Below are positions 36,276 to 46,804 of a stretch of 59,676 nucleotides of DNA, piece by piece. Source of the DNA: Zygnema cylindricum (taxonomy: Eukaryota; Streptophyta; Zygnematophyceae; Zygnematales; Zygnemataceae); assembly GCA_037447655.1 (NCBI GenBank), contig JBBHKE010001302.1:64001-123676 (forward strand). The letters are read 5' to 3'. The notes beneath the pieces were generated by a model. The model was given only the letters and a program-made list of their open reading frames with translations. It searched no databases and had not been told where the DNA came from. Position 1 is the stretch's first letter; each line of letters starts with the position of its first letter. Made by a program: the position numbers and the translations under genes.

Positions 36276-36475
36276 TGAATGTGTGCACTCGTGTGGTTCA
36301 ATGACTACACACCAAAATGTACAATGTCAGCCGTTCGTGGCTGCGTCCAAATAGGTGTCAGATTTCCACCGAAAATGTATGTCATGGAATTGTCCAGAGA
36401 CTCCATACGATTTGTTTCGTCTGTCGGTACAATATCAGCGCTCCGATATCCGTACATTATATCGTCCGAGATCGT

Positions 36476-37543
36476 CTAAAACCAACACTCCCACTCGATG
36501 TCGGCTTCGATATTTGTTGCGCTCCTCGATTTCGTCGAATCCAAAAAGTTTGGGCGACGCTTCAATAATACTGTACCTGCGTAATCACGTCCGTACATTT
36601 TGTACCCTGCTAAATCAACAAAATATACGATTTGGTTAGTACTTAGAAAATATTGCATATCAAAATAATTTTGTCCGTTGGGACCACTTGTGGTCCGTAA
36701 AAATCTGGTCGCCCGTACGTGTACCGTGGCGATTAATATGTTGTACAAAGGAATTGCGCTGCTGGCGACTTCGTCTTTTGCTAGTGACTCATTAACCGGA
36801 TTACTTGACGTGTAATCCCTTTTGTGCGTCCGATTCTCAAAATCCAAGATTCGCGTAATTTTTGGTAAACTAGAATCGTCGATTTCACTGTCACGAAGTG
36901 AATTGATTCCATCGTCACGAATCGTTGCATGATCAAATTGTGGTCGCTCGAGCAAATCCGATCGTTCGATGCTTGAATTTGTGGCCGCGATGACGTTGCT
37001 CAAAATGTGCAACCGTACATCTGGTTCGCGCCATCGTCACTCTTTCACAAAGGTACTTGTATCGCCTTTGTCACATCCATATAGTGGGAGGTGCTCAAAC
37101 AACTCTGTACTTCTAGGTTTCAGATTTGTTTTCTTGAATTTTGCTCCTCTAATTTCTTCTAAGTCCTCTTCTCCTCTGCCATAGCTTAGAGTGCCATTAC
37201 TTAAACCTCCTCTACTACTTAGACAACCATGACCAAGAGTGTGTGTCTGTACGTTCTGACTTAGGTTCTCCTTTTCCTCTAAGCTGTCTGCACCCTTTTC
37301 TCTTCTTAATCCTTCAATCATGAGTTTGCCAAGGGACTTAGGGTTTCGAAATTCCTTCCCTTTTACCCCTACCACGCCTTCTGCTGCACATTCTGTGTGG
37401 CGGCTTTCCGTTGGCAGAGACCTGAGGCGTCTCCCAATTTGTCTTGCGGATTCTTGAGGCAAGAAGGACTTTCTTGCTCCTTGATGAGGTTCCAATGTGA
37501 AGCGTTTGATCTCCATTTCTCCTTTTTGTCGTGCATGTGTCAA
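36476..37543 (-). pseudogene. Unidentified 356-codon frame with one in-frame TGA
   Basis: One reading frame runs from 37543 to 36476, interrupted only by a TGA at 37037-37039. The first ATG is near 37516. The N-terminal half is basic and polar. The C-terminal half has mixed hydrophobic composition like a folded domain (for example YFDMQYFLSTNQIVYFVDLAG). It follows the PHD finger of the gypsy element on the same strand after about 190 bp, so it could be a 3' accessory frame of that element, a neighbouring element's protein, or a decayed host gene. I do not recognise the family. Confidence 0.45.
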
Positions 37544-37772
37544 ATAACGTGTAGATGCATGCGATGTTATCAGTTGTGCTCCACTTAAAAATTATGAAAA
37601 TATATTGTGAATGAAACAAAACATGAAAGAGAAAAATGAATAAATATAACGATAGGCAAGGTGATAGAAAAAGAAAGGGCAACGACTTAGCTGGTTATGG
37701 TTAGGGCGGTTTATTCCCCCCCTCAGCTCTTTAGCCGGCAGAGGAGCTGGCCAACACGACCGGAAGCTCGCG

Positions 37773-37907
37773 ACATCCGTGGCAAAACCAGTAACCATCC
37801 AAAACTGCCAACAATGGTGGCACCAAACACTCCATGTGAAACCCCTGATTAGAATGATCACAAAGTAACATGGTAGTTTCCCCGTTCGATCGATGACAAA
37901 AGGTACA
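37773..37907 (-). pseudogene. PHD finger at the C-terminus of the gypsy polyprotein
   Basis: The segment reads CTFC, then LLCDHSNQGFHMEC, PPLLAV and WFCHGC, fitting the C4HC3 PHD pattern with seven of eight zinc ligands. The fourth ligand is Ser (TCT) where Cys (TGT) is expected. PHD fingers read histone tails, often H3K4 methylation or unmodified H3. Here it is in frame after the integrase C-terminal domain, the position that chromoviruses use for a chromodomain, so it may direct integration to chromatin. Confidence 0.85.
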
Positions 37908-37909
37908 TG

Positions 37910-39040
37910 CCGTCCCTTCCGTAATCAACATCCGCATAGGATCCATATCCTGCGACAAATCTGGTAAGTAACATGGAGCACAATTCTTGGAGTGCTTTCG
38001 AAAAGTCCGTGTGTCCGCCCCTTGTAATCCCAACATTCTGTTCGAATCATCCTCTATTATCCGTAGGATGTGTGTAGAAACATCCGTGTCCAAAGTGTCA
38101 AAAGATTGCTTGCAAAGATAAACATAGTCTCCTACCCGATAGGGCTTCTGTTGCGGCCTGTAAATACCGCTTCGAGTGGTGGCAAACCAAAGTGTGTCCC
38201 GATGCTGGGCAATCTGCAAGTTATCAAAAGCCATGGGAATTTCACGGGCAAAAAGCAAAGCACGACAAGTGTGTTCTTCCTAAAAGATTGTGTCAGACAT
38301 CAGTGGAAGCGGAAAGCTTGCAACTTTTTGAATATTGCGACCGAGCAACGGTTGTCGCCCCAATAAAACATAATACGGGCTGAAATTAGCCAGACTACCC
38401 TAAACTGACATGCGATATCCCATGGTAATGTAGTCGAGGGACTCGTCCCAAACCGAAATGTGTTTCTCTAAGCAATGCTTACGCAAGGCACGCTTAAATG
38501 TCTAGACTGCCCGTTCAGCCAGGCCATCAGCCTGGGGTGATCTCGACTAGTACGTCGATGATCGATGAGAGCCTCATCAAGCATCTCTTGAAATTCTCCC
38601 CGAAATTCTGTACCTTGATTCGTAAGGACCTCGGCTGGGGCACCATTTCTCGTAAAGACATGTTTGTTAAAAGTTGCGGTGGTTAACTTAGCCGTCTTAT
38701 GAGGCAGGGCTACGACTTCTACCCACTAACTGAAATTTTGGATCATAATCATTCTATATTGTTTCCCTCTAGGTGAGATGGGAAAAGGTCCGGCCAGATT
38801 GACCAACCATCGTTAGAATAAACCCCTAATGTGCAGAGGTTGGAGAGTAGTCTGCCGATTAGAGAAAGAGGTTCAGAGAAGGTCACAGGTGGCACACTTG
38901 TGTAGAATAGCAGCGACATCAGCTTGCATTCCTGACCACCAATACCGTGCCTGAACTAGACTTAACGTCCGCTTGGTACCATAGTGACCAAGCTCAGTGT
39001 GAATCTACTCAATGAGAGAAAGACGCTCGGTAGGCCGTGT
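37910..39040 (-). pseudogene. Gypsy integrase (HHCC finger, core, C-terminal domain)
   Basis: The zinc finger has HTELGHYGTK and CATC. The core has VNLAGPFP (38798-38800 is Asn where the first catalytic Asp belongs), LTNQGTEF (38618-38620 is Asn for the second Asp) and GLAERAV with the catalytic Glu kept (38514-38516). The C-terminal YRVGDYVYL is an SH3-like fold. Several in-frame stops (TAG) and a frameshift near 38270 are present. Both Asp-to-Asn changes are single G-to-A changes in the coding strand. Confidence 0.88.
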
Positions 39041-39127
39041 AACGTGCTTATGGCTTTCGTCTGCCAACAACCGAACTAAAGGTCTTCCGAGCCAAAGGTA
39101 ACTTTTGGCCCTCTTTTTCACTTTCTC

Positions 39128-39907
39128 TTATTCCTTAGAGGTAGTACCGAACTTGAAGGTGTGGGAGGATAAGAAAAGAATGAGAGGCCCATCACGCCAA
39201 GGATTTGTGGCGGGACGGGGGTTCGGAATAGACGCCAGGCAGTAAGTAAGATAAGAACTCATTGACATGACGGGAACATCGTCGTCATTGAAATCCTGTT
39301 GAAGTCCGCTATCCGTTGTTCGGGGCAAAGGATTTCGGGAAATTCCGTCTGCGTTTAGACTAAGCAGACCGGGTCGGTGAATTATTTCAACGTCATATTC
39401 TTGTAAGATCAAAGCCCATCGGGCTAGCTTCCTGGAAAGCTTATCGTTCGTCATCAACCAATGTAAGGGCTGATGGTCAGTTAGGAGTGTGAAAGGTTTT
39501 CCGTTCAAATAATGGCGAAAGTGAACGACTCCCCAAACCACAGCTAGACACTCTTCTTCGTAGCTACTTTAATTTGATTCAGCTCTGCTCGCGTAAGCAA
39601 CTATGTGATCCTCTCCGCCCAACTCTCTTTGTGTCAAGATGGTAGCGATTTTGGGTTTCCCAAAATCAGTTTGGAGAGAAAAATGGAGTTTGTGATTGGG
39701 AGGACAAAAAAATGGAGCACTCGATAAGGCGGTTTTTAATTTTTGAAATGTGGAAATCTGATCGCGACCCCATATAAACGCCACTTCTTTCTTGAGAAGC
39801 TCGTTCAACGGAGACGCGATGGTACTATAATTAGATACAAACCTGCGATAATAATTAGCAAGTCTGAGAAACGCTCGCAGACTTGTGAGGTCCGTGGTAG
39901 CAGGCAA
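39128..39907 (-). pseudogene. Gypsy RNase H region
   Basis: It includes LRAFLRLANYYRRFV, the thumb/connection FIWGRDQISTFQKLK, the RNase H core (LQTDFGKPKIATILTQ, then LTDHQPLHWLM) and the tether IIHRPGLLSLNADGISR. A stop near 39568 splits it in two within the same frame. Confidence 0.92.
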
Positions 39908-39925
39908 TTTACTGATTGCCTATAC

Positions 39926-40764
39926 CTATGCTTCGAGAGGAGTGATCCCCTCAGCCGAGATAAAATGGCCAAGGTAAGGCACTCCCTCGGCTCCAAAGGT
40001 GCATTTCGCTGGATGACATTTTAATCCGACCTTTTTTAATTCAGTCAATACCCATTCGATGTGAGCAGCGTGCTCTTCAATAGTAGCCAAGGCAATGATG
40101 AGGTCATCGATGTGACATCTAGGAAACTTACAACCTCCAACAACGGAGTCCATGACTTTTTGAAATACTGCTGGAGCATTTTTCAGTTCGAATGGCATTA
40201 CGACCCATTCCCATCGGCCATCGCTAACCCAAAAGGCATTTTTATGCTGGTCATTTTCCTCAATCTCAATTTGATTGAATCCCTGACGGAGGTCAAAGAT
40301 ACTAAAATACTTTGCTCTGCCTACGTGATCAAATATTTTTTTGGTAAGAGGCATGGGATGACGATATTGAAGCGTTCTAGCATTTAGTTCACGATAGTCA
40401 CCACACATTCGACATTCAGTAAAATTACCTTCGGAATCCTTTTTCCGAGGCATGATAGTGCGAGCTGTGAATGTGGAGTCTAACCGATAGATTAGGCCAG
40501 CTTCGTCTAGTTCATCTCATCGCTTGTCTACCATTTCCAATTCAGTTTCTGACAAACGATTTTTCGGTTTAAATATCGGTGGTCATCTTCGAGATCTATC
40601 AACATCTTATAAGCTGTGTGACGACCCAAATCGTTCATAAAAAAGGCAAAGGCATCAACATTTCGAAAAACTAAGTCATTCATTAACTCTTGTTCGGCCT
40701 TTGTTAGATTGGTGCGGAATTCCCTGTTAGGAGCATCGGGATTTTCAGTTGTCATAGCTTCCAT
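39926..40764 (-). pseudogene. Gypsy reverse transcriptase
   Basis: Blocks seen are CGDYRELNART, the first catalytic Asp in SIFDLRQGF, MPFELKNAPAVFQ and the active-site box as CHIDD (Asp codons about 40103-40108), where most elements have YxDD. GHFISAEGI closes the domain. The N-terminal portion (40764-40528) is in the MTase frame, and a frameshift at about 40560 leads to the rest. The His for Tyr change would likely impair polymerisation if not natural to the family. Confidence 0.9.
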
Positions 40765-41046
40765 AGCTTGTGCAAAGGCTAACTACTCATTTGCGATAAG
40801 CGTTTGACCTAACGCGTAAGCTACAGGTGATTGTTTAAGGCAATCAACCGAATGATTCCAACTACATGTTGGAAAAGCAACACTCCAATAAGGAGTGGGT
40901 GGAATATGCATGAAACTTGCAGACTAGACAGCCGTGTATGCAGGGATAGACCAAGACATATGGTTAAGATTGAGGAAATCGTAGATAGTGATTTCCATTA
41001 CTGGTGGAATTGGAGAAGGAAAGAGGAAAAATTGAAATGTGGTCCC

Positions 41047-42110
41047 TTAGAGAGTGGGACCGAAAGAATTTCTTGATGCATTCCCTTGCCCAGCTGGTTG
41101 AGACGGATTTCTTTGAGAGTGGCGACCAGCTGCAAACCTAATACCTAAAACAAAAGACAAAGACTGAGGGTCCATGACACGACATAATAAAGTGCATCTT
41201 TGACGTTTTGTAAGACCAGTAGCGGCTATAGTGCCAGGAATGAAATGTATGAGGTGTTCTTCTTCCGCAGAGGTAGGCTCTTCGAAATCACCGGTATGAA
41301 TGTATCGGAGCATGCCAGGACCGTCATGAAAGTATGCATGTGAATGTGGGTAAGAAACTAATGTAGAAAGCACCTTGAGAGGTTGACGCGAGACATTCAC
41401 ACTGAAATTAGGGGGACACACCTTTTGCATGCAAGGCTGCACCTTATGAAAAGGAAGAAGGGAAGCATGAATGTCTGTAGGAGGAGGACAAACTAACAAG
41501 TTGGCCTCACGGAGTTTACCAATATCGATCAGGTTTGTCCATTTGGAGCGAACCCGGTGTGCTAGTGAGCCATGGCGAGCCACGTCAATAATAAGAGGCG
41601 GACCAATAAATTGTTCGATCCGTCCATAATCAGCCAAAACCCTAGGTCTTAGATCATTATAGGCTCCGACATTTTCGAAGATATACCCCATAGGATGATC
41701 TAATGTTTGTAGAAAATGCAGAATGCAAACCAATTCAAAGAATAATTTGGTTTTGGGATCGGCTAATCCGAGACCTTTCCCAGCTCAAGACATTCTTTGG
41801 CACTCTTATCCGCCAACAACTGGATCGATTGGACCAATATCTTGTAAATGATGGTTGCCCACAATCCGGATGTCTTGTGGGAGGGCAGTATGCATATGCT
41901 GGTGTGCGCATTTTGGTAACAAATGCGGGTATTGGGAATGCAACAAATCACAATGATGTATCTGTGCTTTCCGTGCTAAAGGATCAATCTCAACCGAATA
42001 ATAAAATCGGATTAATAATCGATTTCGCAAACATGCAAGAAGGGAAGTGCCTATTCCAACAAAGAGGTCCAAAATCACCAATCCGTTTGGATGAGGTTTC
42101 AATTGGATCG
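41047..42110 (-). pseudogene. C5 cytosine DNA methyltransferase domain inside gypsy pol
   Basis: Motifs appear in the family order. Motif I is DLFVGIGTS (AdoMet site, from 42069). Motif II is YYSVEIDPLA, motif III LPQDIR, then GPIDPVVGG leading to motif IV with its catalytic Cys at 41800-41802 (ECQ; the usual Pro before Cys is Glu). AGKG follows, then motif VI ENVG (about 41668-41676) and motif VIII RVRSKWTN (41532-41556). Motif X was not identified with confidence. Stops at 41806-41808 (TAA) and 41785-41787 (TGA) flank the catalytic loop and inactivate this copy. The frame is continuous with the protease upstream and the RT start downstream, so the domain belongs to the polyprotein. The product would transfer methyl groups from AdoMet to cytosine. 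Confidence 0.88.
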
Positions 42111-42429
42111 GATTCCAATTCATGGGAAGAAACCCAAAAGAGTCCGTAGGGACTGGGATTGTAAGAGAGACCGGAGAAAGTGGAATTGACAAGGTTTGGT
42201 CATAGATTCGGTCTAATTCCTTTGTATCTTTAAGAAAACTTGGGTCACTGAAAATTTCAGGCAAGTAAAAACTATCGGGCAAAATTTCTTCTGCTGACAA
42301 TGCATGAAATATTTCGGCCCCGAGCGAATTCCTTGAAAATGCAGGCATGGATGTGGACAAATTTGCCATCACAGGCATGGGCTTCCTAGCGGAAATTAGC
42401 AGAATGCAGATTTTGCATTCTGGGAAGTT

Positions 42430-42830
42430 AGTGGGCCTATAAGAAAATGTCTGATTATGCATGTCAACTCCACCTTCTACACGAAATATAACGTCCTGTC
42501 CCACTAGGCATTCATAGTCACTACATTTAGTGACCAGAGCGTGAACCAAGATCTACACAAAGTCTGTGGCCGTTCCGTTCTGGAACCTGAAAACAAACGG
42601 TTCCTTAGTGATTCCTACGACTGGCTCGGTTGTACCCGTTAATGTTAACAAGCGAGTAGAAGTGGACTGAAGCTTGTCCGGAGTTAGACCAAGTTTGAGT
42701 GCAAAGTTAGAGCCCTATATCACCGGCTTTGCACCCGTATCCATGAGAGGCAAGCAAGGGGTTATACCAATGATCAACAATGCACCCTTCTCGTTATCCT
42801 AAAAACTGATGTGAGGATCGAGGGAATTTC
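42430..42830 (-). pseudogene. Gypsy aspartic protease
   Basis: The active-site motif MDTGA starts at 42744, followed by the flap region and the C-terminal DYECLVGQDVIF element (about 42520). Both are in the MTase frame. Stops occur near 42716 and 42552. The enzyme would cleave the polyprotein. Confidence 0.8.
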
Positions 42831-43450
42831 ACTCCTCTATGGAAATAGGCTGAATATCAACAAGATTTTTGTGCAGCTGAAGTGCTTGTAACGCGGCACC
42901 TGCAGCTGAGCTATCGGAGGTAAAGGAGATAGGGGAGATTTTTAGTGAGTCGGAAATCATAGTGGATAGAATGCACAAGCGTTCGTTCGCGCGGTGTGCC
43001 TCATGTATAGTTCGATCCACTATGTTGAGAGCTTCAACCGCGATGGCTGAAACGGTTTCGGGCAAAGGAGGAGAAGGTTCTTTAGTGAATGACAAAGGAA
43101 TGCGTGTGTTAGTAGTTTTACCGTCACAGCTGTGATCGGTTCTACTTTTGTCGAACGTAGCCTCTCGTTGTTAAATAATGGAATCTCGTAAGATTCAACC
43201 TACCAACGTCGGCATGTGTAGAACAGTGCAAGCCATGCCAGTAAATTGTGGCTTCATTTGAGTCATGAAGGCTGCGAATTGTTCCTTCATCATAGCCGCC
43301 ATTTGCTCTTGCATATCTAAACGCTCTCTCTCTCTCTTCGAGATACCTTAGGTGGATTGGTGCCTTTTTTGTTGTTCTACAACCACAGTTGCATGCGGAG
43401 GACCAGCAGCAATAGTGGAAGTAGATATGAAAAACAACAGAAACTATCAA
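42831..43450 (-). pseudogene. Gag-like or linker segment upstream of the protease
   Basis: From 43095 the frame shared with the protease contains a helical, polar stretch with no recognised domain. Upstream of it, another frame (about 43380-43220) has a coiled-coil-like MQEQMAAMMKEQFAAF typical of gag N-termini. No zinc knuckle is seen here. Confidence 0.5.
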
Positions 43451-43479
43451 AGTTACTACTCAACAGCCAACTGTGAGCT

Positions 43480-44120
43480 AACACAAAATATGACTCAGAA
43501 AGCCAATATGCTTCAAATTTGCCACAGTGATACACAAGGTGGGCCCAAAAGCTGAATTTGTGTGGTCTCCATTGACCCACAGAATGAGCAGCCTATGTAA
43601 AGCCTCTAGGATAATATTTGCCCCTTCCACTTTCCCACTGAATAAGCGCCGCCCAGGCAAAAAAGTATTCTGACCACCCTCACCCCTTTGAGGACAAGAC
43701 TCCTATGAGTGAAACGCAAAAAGAATCACTGAATTTGCTCCCTTGAGTAGTAAGTTATGGCTGGTCAAAGATGACCTTTATAGTTACAAGCTCTCTTAAA
43801 GAGAGGTACCTAAATCTCACTAAGTCTTGGTCTGCCTAATCACGACTACCTACTACTAAACCCTAGTCTAATAGGGACACTATATAGTACAAGAAGGTAC
43901 AATAGGAGATGTACTTATTGTACGACCATTGTACGACATGGTCTACAAGGTGACACATGTGAAATCCGGAGCCATGGTTCCTCCTCCCATCTTCTCCGGT
44001 ATCAAATAATGTGGCGCCACGTGGCACCGCGTGACGCTATCTCCAAATGACGTCAAAAGCTCACTTCGCGTGGCGGCTACAATGTCGACCGTCCAATCAA
44101 AACATATTTTTCATGGTTCA
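43480..44120 (-). repeat. LTR-family copy A
   Basis: It shares ordered words with copy B at 57425-58200: ggtgggccca, cccacagaat, aaaagaatcactga, ggtcaaagatgacc, the gtacgaccattgtacgacat block, and a cgtggcg/ccgtcc block at the far end. A TATA-like ACTATATAGTG near 43880 reads in the minus direction. Copies differ at perhaps a third of positions by eye. Confidence 0.65.
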
Positions 44121-44223
44121 GATTTGCGTACATGCATGAATTGCTCCTTTTCGTTAGTCTGCTGTTAATTAGCTGTCGCGTTAATGTTGAAATATCTTTA
44201 AATCCAGCACGTGTATCGTTTCG

Positions 44224-44300
44224 TAGCGCCTAAATGGTTAAGGCGCTCGGCTATAGTGAATCAAGAGGTCGCTTGTTCAAATCTAGACCTAGGCAACATT
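44224..44300 (+). tRNA. Degenerate tRNA-like sequence (pol III A and B boxes)
   Basis: The D arm is well formed (GCGC stems around a TAAATGGTTAAG loop, matching the A box), followed about 35 bases later by a B-box-like TTGTTCAAATC. The T stem and acceptor stem do not pair, so this is a tRNA pseudogene or a tRNA-derived SINE head rather than a working tRNA. Confidence 0.45.
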
Positions 44301-44529
44301 TTAGAAAAATATCCTCTACTTCAAAATCTGCCACTTTCTAAATATGGCGGCAGCAATGGCGCGCCTTTGATCCTCACTCTTTTTCTTTAAAGCAAAACTA
44401 AAATAGAGAAGTGAACTATGAATTACCTTTTTTCAACACAAATATTTTGAGGTGATGAACCGTACAAAATGTTCCAGGTGCTTAGTCACAGTAGTCACTA
44501 AAGTCTAGTTGACTGTCGTACTGTAGTAT

Positions 44530-44660
44530 GAAGCACGTGAGTGCTTCGTCACTTGTGGTCCCACGTGAATCACGCCTCGTCACTAGTGGTCCCACGTAAA
44601 TCATGCTTCGTCACTTGCTAACCCATGTGAATCATGATTGTGGTCTCAGGTGAATCGCGT
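44530..44660. repeat. ~37-bp tandem repeat
   Basis: Three to four units of gcttcgtcacttgtggtccc plus acgtgaatcac occur, degenerating to the right. Confidence 0.75.
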
Positions 44661-45027
44661 CTGTCGACGTCTCTCAAAATCAATGTTCATAAGTCGTACT
44701 GTACAATTTAATTCAAAAATATCCAGACGTCTCTATTTAATGATTATACAAACATTCCGTACCATATACTTCCAAATTATCCGTATGAATCCAAAATAGC
44801 CGTAACGTATATTTTTCAAGGTATTCGGATCAAATTGCGTCCGTCTGATCTGGCGATTTCAATTGTCTGCTGCGTGAGGCATGTCGACGCCACTCTGTAA
44901 AACCTGCAAAGGTACAATACACTCTATTGTACTTTGGCTACTGTAACGCTGATAAAGGTAAGTCTATTTAGATAGTATTCTAAGTCTTTTTGGTCTACTC
45001 TATTTACTGAACTAAAGATTTCAAATC

Positions 45028-45760
45028 TCAACACTTCCCCGGTTCTTTAACTGGTTGAACCGGTTTTGCGGATCGAGCGGGAATGCCACCATTTTTAATT
45101 TGTTTCAGATAAAAAAATTCCCGGTTTTTATATGACAACGTTGGACATTGTGTCCGGTTTCCTTGCAATATGTATAGGTAACAGTTTTTTCTGGACACAT
45201 TCGGGCATGATGCCCCGTTTTCCCGCATCAAACATAAACGGTTTTCGAAGCAACAGGTGGGGTTCCCATGGCTAGGACTTTAGGGGGCCGGTTGTTAGGG
45301 CGAGGAATGTTCTATGGTGGAACAATCGGTTCTTTCGGGACCGCTTTAGGACTATCATGGGCTTCCCACCAACAATTTTGCATTTCGTATTCCACGGCAT
45401 GCTGGGCGGCTTGGTCGAAAGTGAACTTCAAGCCATACGTTTGAGTCAAGTGACTCTGGATAAACTTCTTAGACTGACTCGGAAACTATCCTACAAATTT
45501 TTGGACAGCTTCCGCATCCGACATTAAGTCCAGCAATGCTTCACGAAGAGCTTCCATACGAGCACGCATGGCAGGGGCAGTCTCTCGTGACTTCCGTTCC
45601 AAGTTCATTAACTCACGAACTTGGTCAGGGTTTTGCATACGGTATTCCGCTTGCAACATTTCAAACATGACAGAGAGCGGATCCAATATAGGGATAGTCA
45701 TCGCTGGTCGTGCTGGAATTCCAGCATGTGCGGCTATAGCAACTTGTAGATAATAAGGAG
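45028..45760 (-). pseudogene. Retroelement gag remnant with two zinc knuckles
   Basis: A capsid-like helical segment (45701-45486, for example QNPDQVRELMNLERKSRE) leads through several stops to two CCHC-type knuckles. These read CGKTGHHARMC and CKETGHNVQRC near 45240-45150. In both, the first Cys position is Tyr (TAT for TGT). It may be the gag of the MTase-bearing gypsy element, separated from it by LTR copy A, or part of another element. Confidence 0.65.
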
Positions 45761-46585
45761 TTATTAGGAGTTTGATACTTTGTGGTGTTTCTGTGATGAG
45801 GGAGGTTAGTGAAGATCATCTTTATATGATTAAGAGGTTAGAAGTGAGCGTTTTAGTCTTGAGGAAATTATGTAAGAAAAGTTCCCTTTGGAATATATTT
45901 TTTTTCTTGGGTTATATTTCCTGTGTGTTTTGTCTACATGTACATGGTATTTGCGGAAGTTTATTATTGTAAGTTTATTATTGTAAAGATCCTTTCAGTA
46001 TTACCAATGCATGGAGCAAACCAAAAAAAATTTAAAAATCATAAATTAACTTTGTTGTTTGTTTCAGTGTTACATTCATGCAATTTTTAAAATTTGTCTG
46101 AAAAAAAAGGTACAAGTCTTTAATAAAACACTACAGTTAGTTATTTTTAAAGAAAATTCTCATGTATATTGCCTTTTACAAAAGAATATATTTTTTGGAG
46201 ATCACAAGCCCATAAATGTATGTCTTTAAGAACATGAAAAAAAAGTTTTTTATGAACGGATTTTTATTTTTACAATTCTCATTCTTTTTGTACTTTTGGA
46301 CAACTTGCTGATCTAAAAAAAAAAAAAAAACTATCGGTTTGCTTTGGGAATATGAGTCTTCAAATTTTGTGGTGACTAGGAAATCTTTTTCTTTTGGGGC
46401 AGTTGAAGTCTGGAAATAAAAGTTATTCAGTCGAAAAAATTTCAGGTCCATTGTTTAGAGTTAAATTGCAATTTAAATAAAAGAAATAAGTATAAATTAA
46501 ACATTTACTTTATTTAAGGTAATGCTTCAGCTTTTCATGAAATGACTATCATGCCGTACGACGCTGTTAACTCACTTTAGTACTG
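45761..46585. other. AT-rich sequence, no gene seen
   Basis: Poly-A/T runs (46315-46330) and frames up to 91 codons without recognisable content. Confidence 0.4.
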
Positions 46586-46804
46586 TACACCGTGTATCGC
46601 TATTAGGGTCAATAATTTTATCGCCACTTTAAAACATATTTTCTCCGTACACACTTGTCCTATTTCCAGTTTCAAACTGCCTATCGGAAGCCGATGATGT
46701 TACCTTTCAATCACAACCGTCTGCTCTGGGAACCGATATTCGTGTACAAAGAAAATATGTATAAGAGACTAAAAACAATAACACCAAAAGCGATTCACGG
46801 TGTA
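46586..46804. mobile_element. MITE of the CACCGTGAATCGC family (well-preserved copy)
   Basis: The left end is TACACCGTGTATCGCTATTA; the right end is AAAGCGATTCACGGTGTA. Excluding the flanking TA, the outer 12 bases are inverted with one mismatch. The interior carries the nested palindrome (cacacttgtcc, then gtgtacaaagaaaat). The constant TA flanks suggest a TA target-site duplication as in Tc1/mariner elements. Confidence 0.8.

Larger units (their letters stand above)
37731..43450 (-). mobile_element. Decayed Ty3/gypsy element carrying a DNA methyltransferase and a PHD finger
   Basis: Minus-strand order: gag-like coiled segment, protease, C5-MTase, RT, RNase H, integrase, integrase C-terminal domain, PHD finger. 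The protease-MTase-RT part (43095 to about 40560) is a single frame broken only by stop codons; frameshifts occur further on. RT and integrase are of Ty3/gypsy type with integrase after RNase H. Catalytic Asp codons of the integrase are changed, so the copy is dead. Flanking LTRs of its own were not identified; the LTR-family copy at 43480-44120 may be its 5' LTR or a later insertion. Confidence 0.88.
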
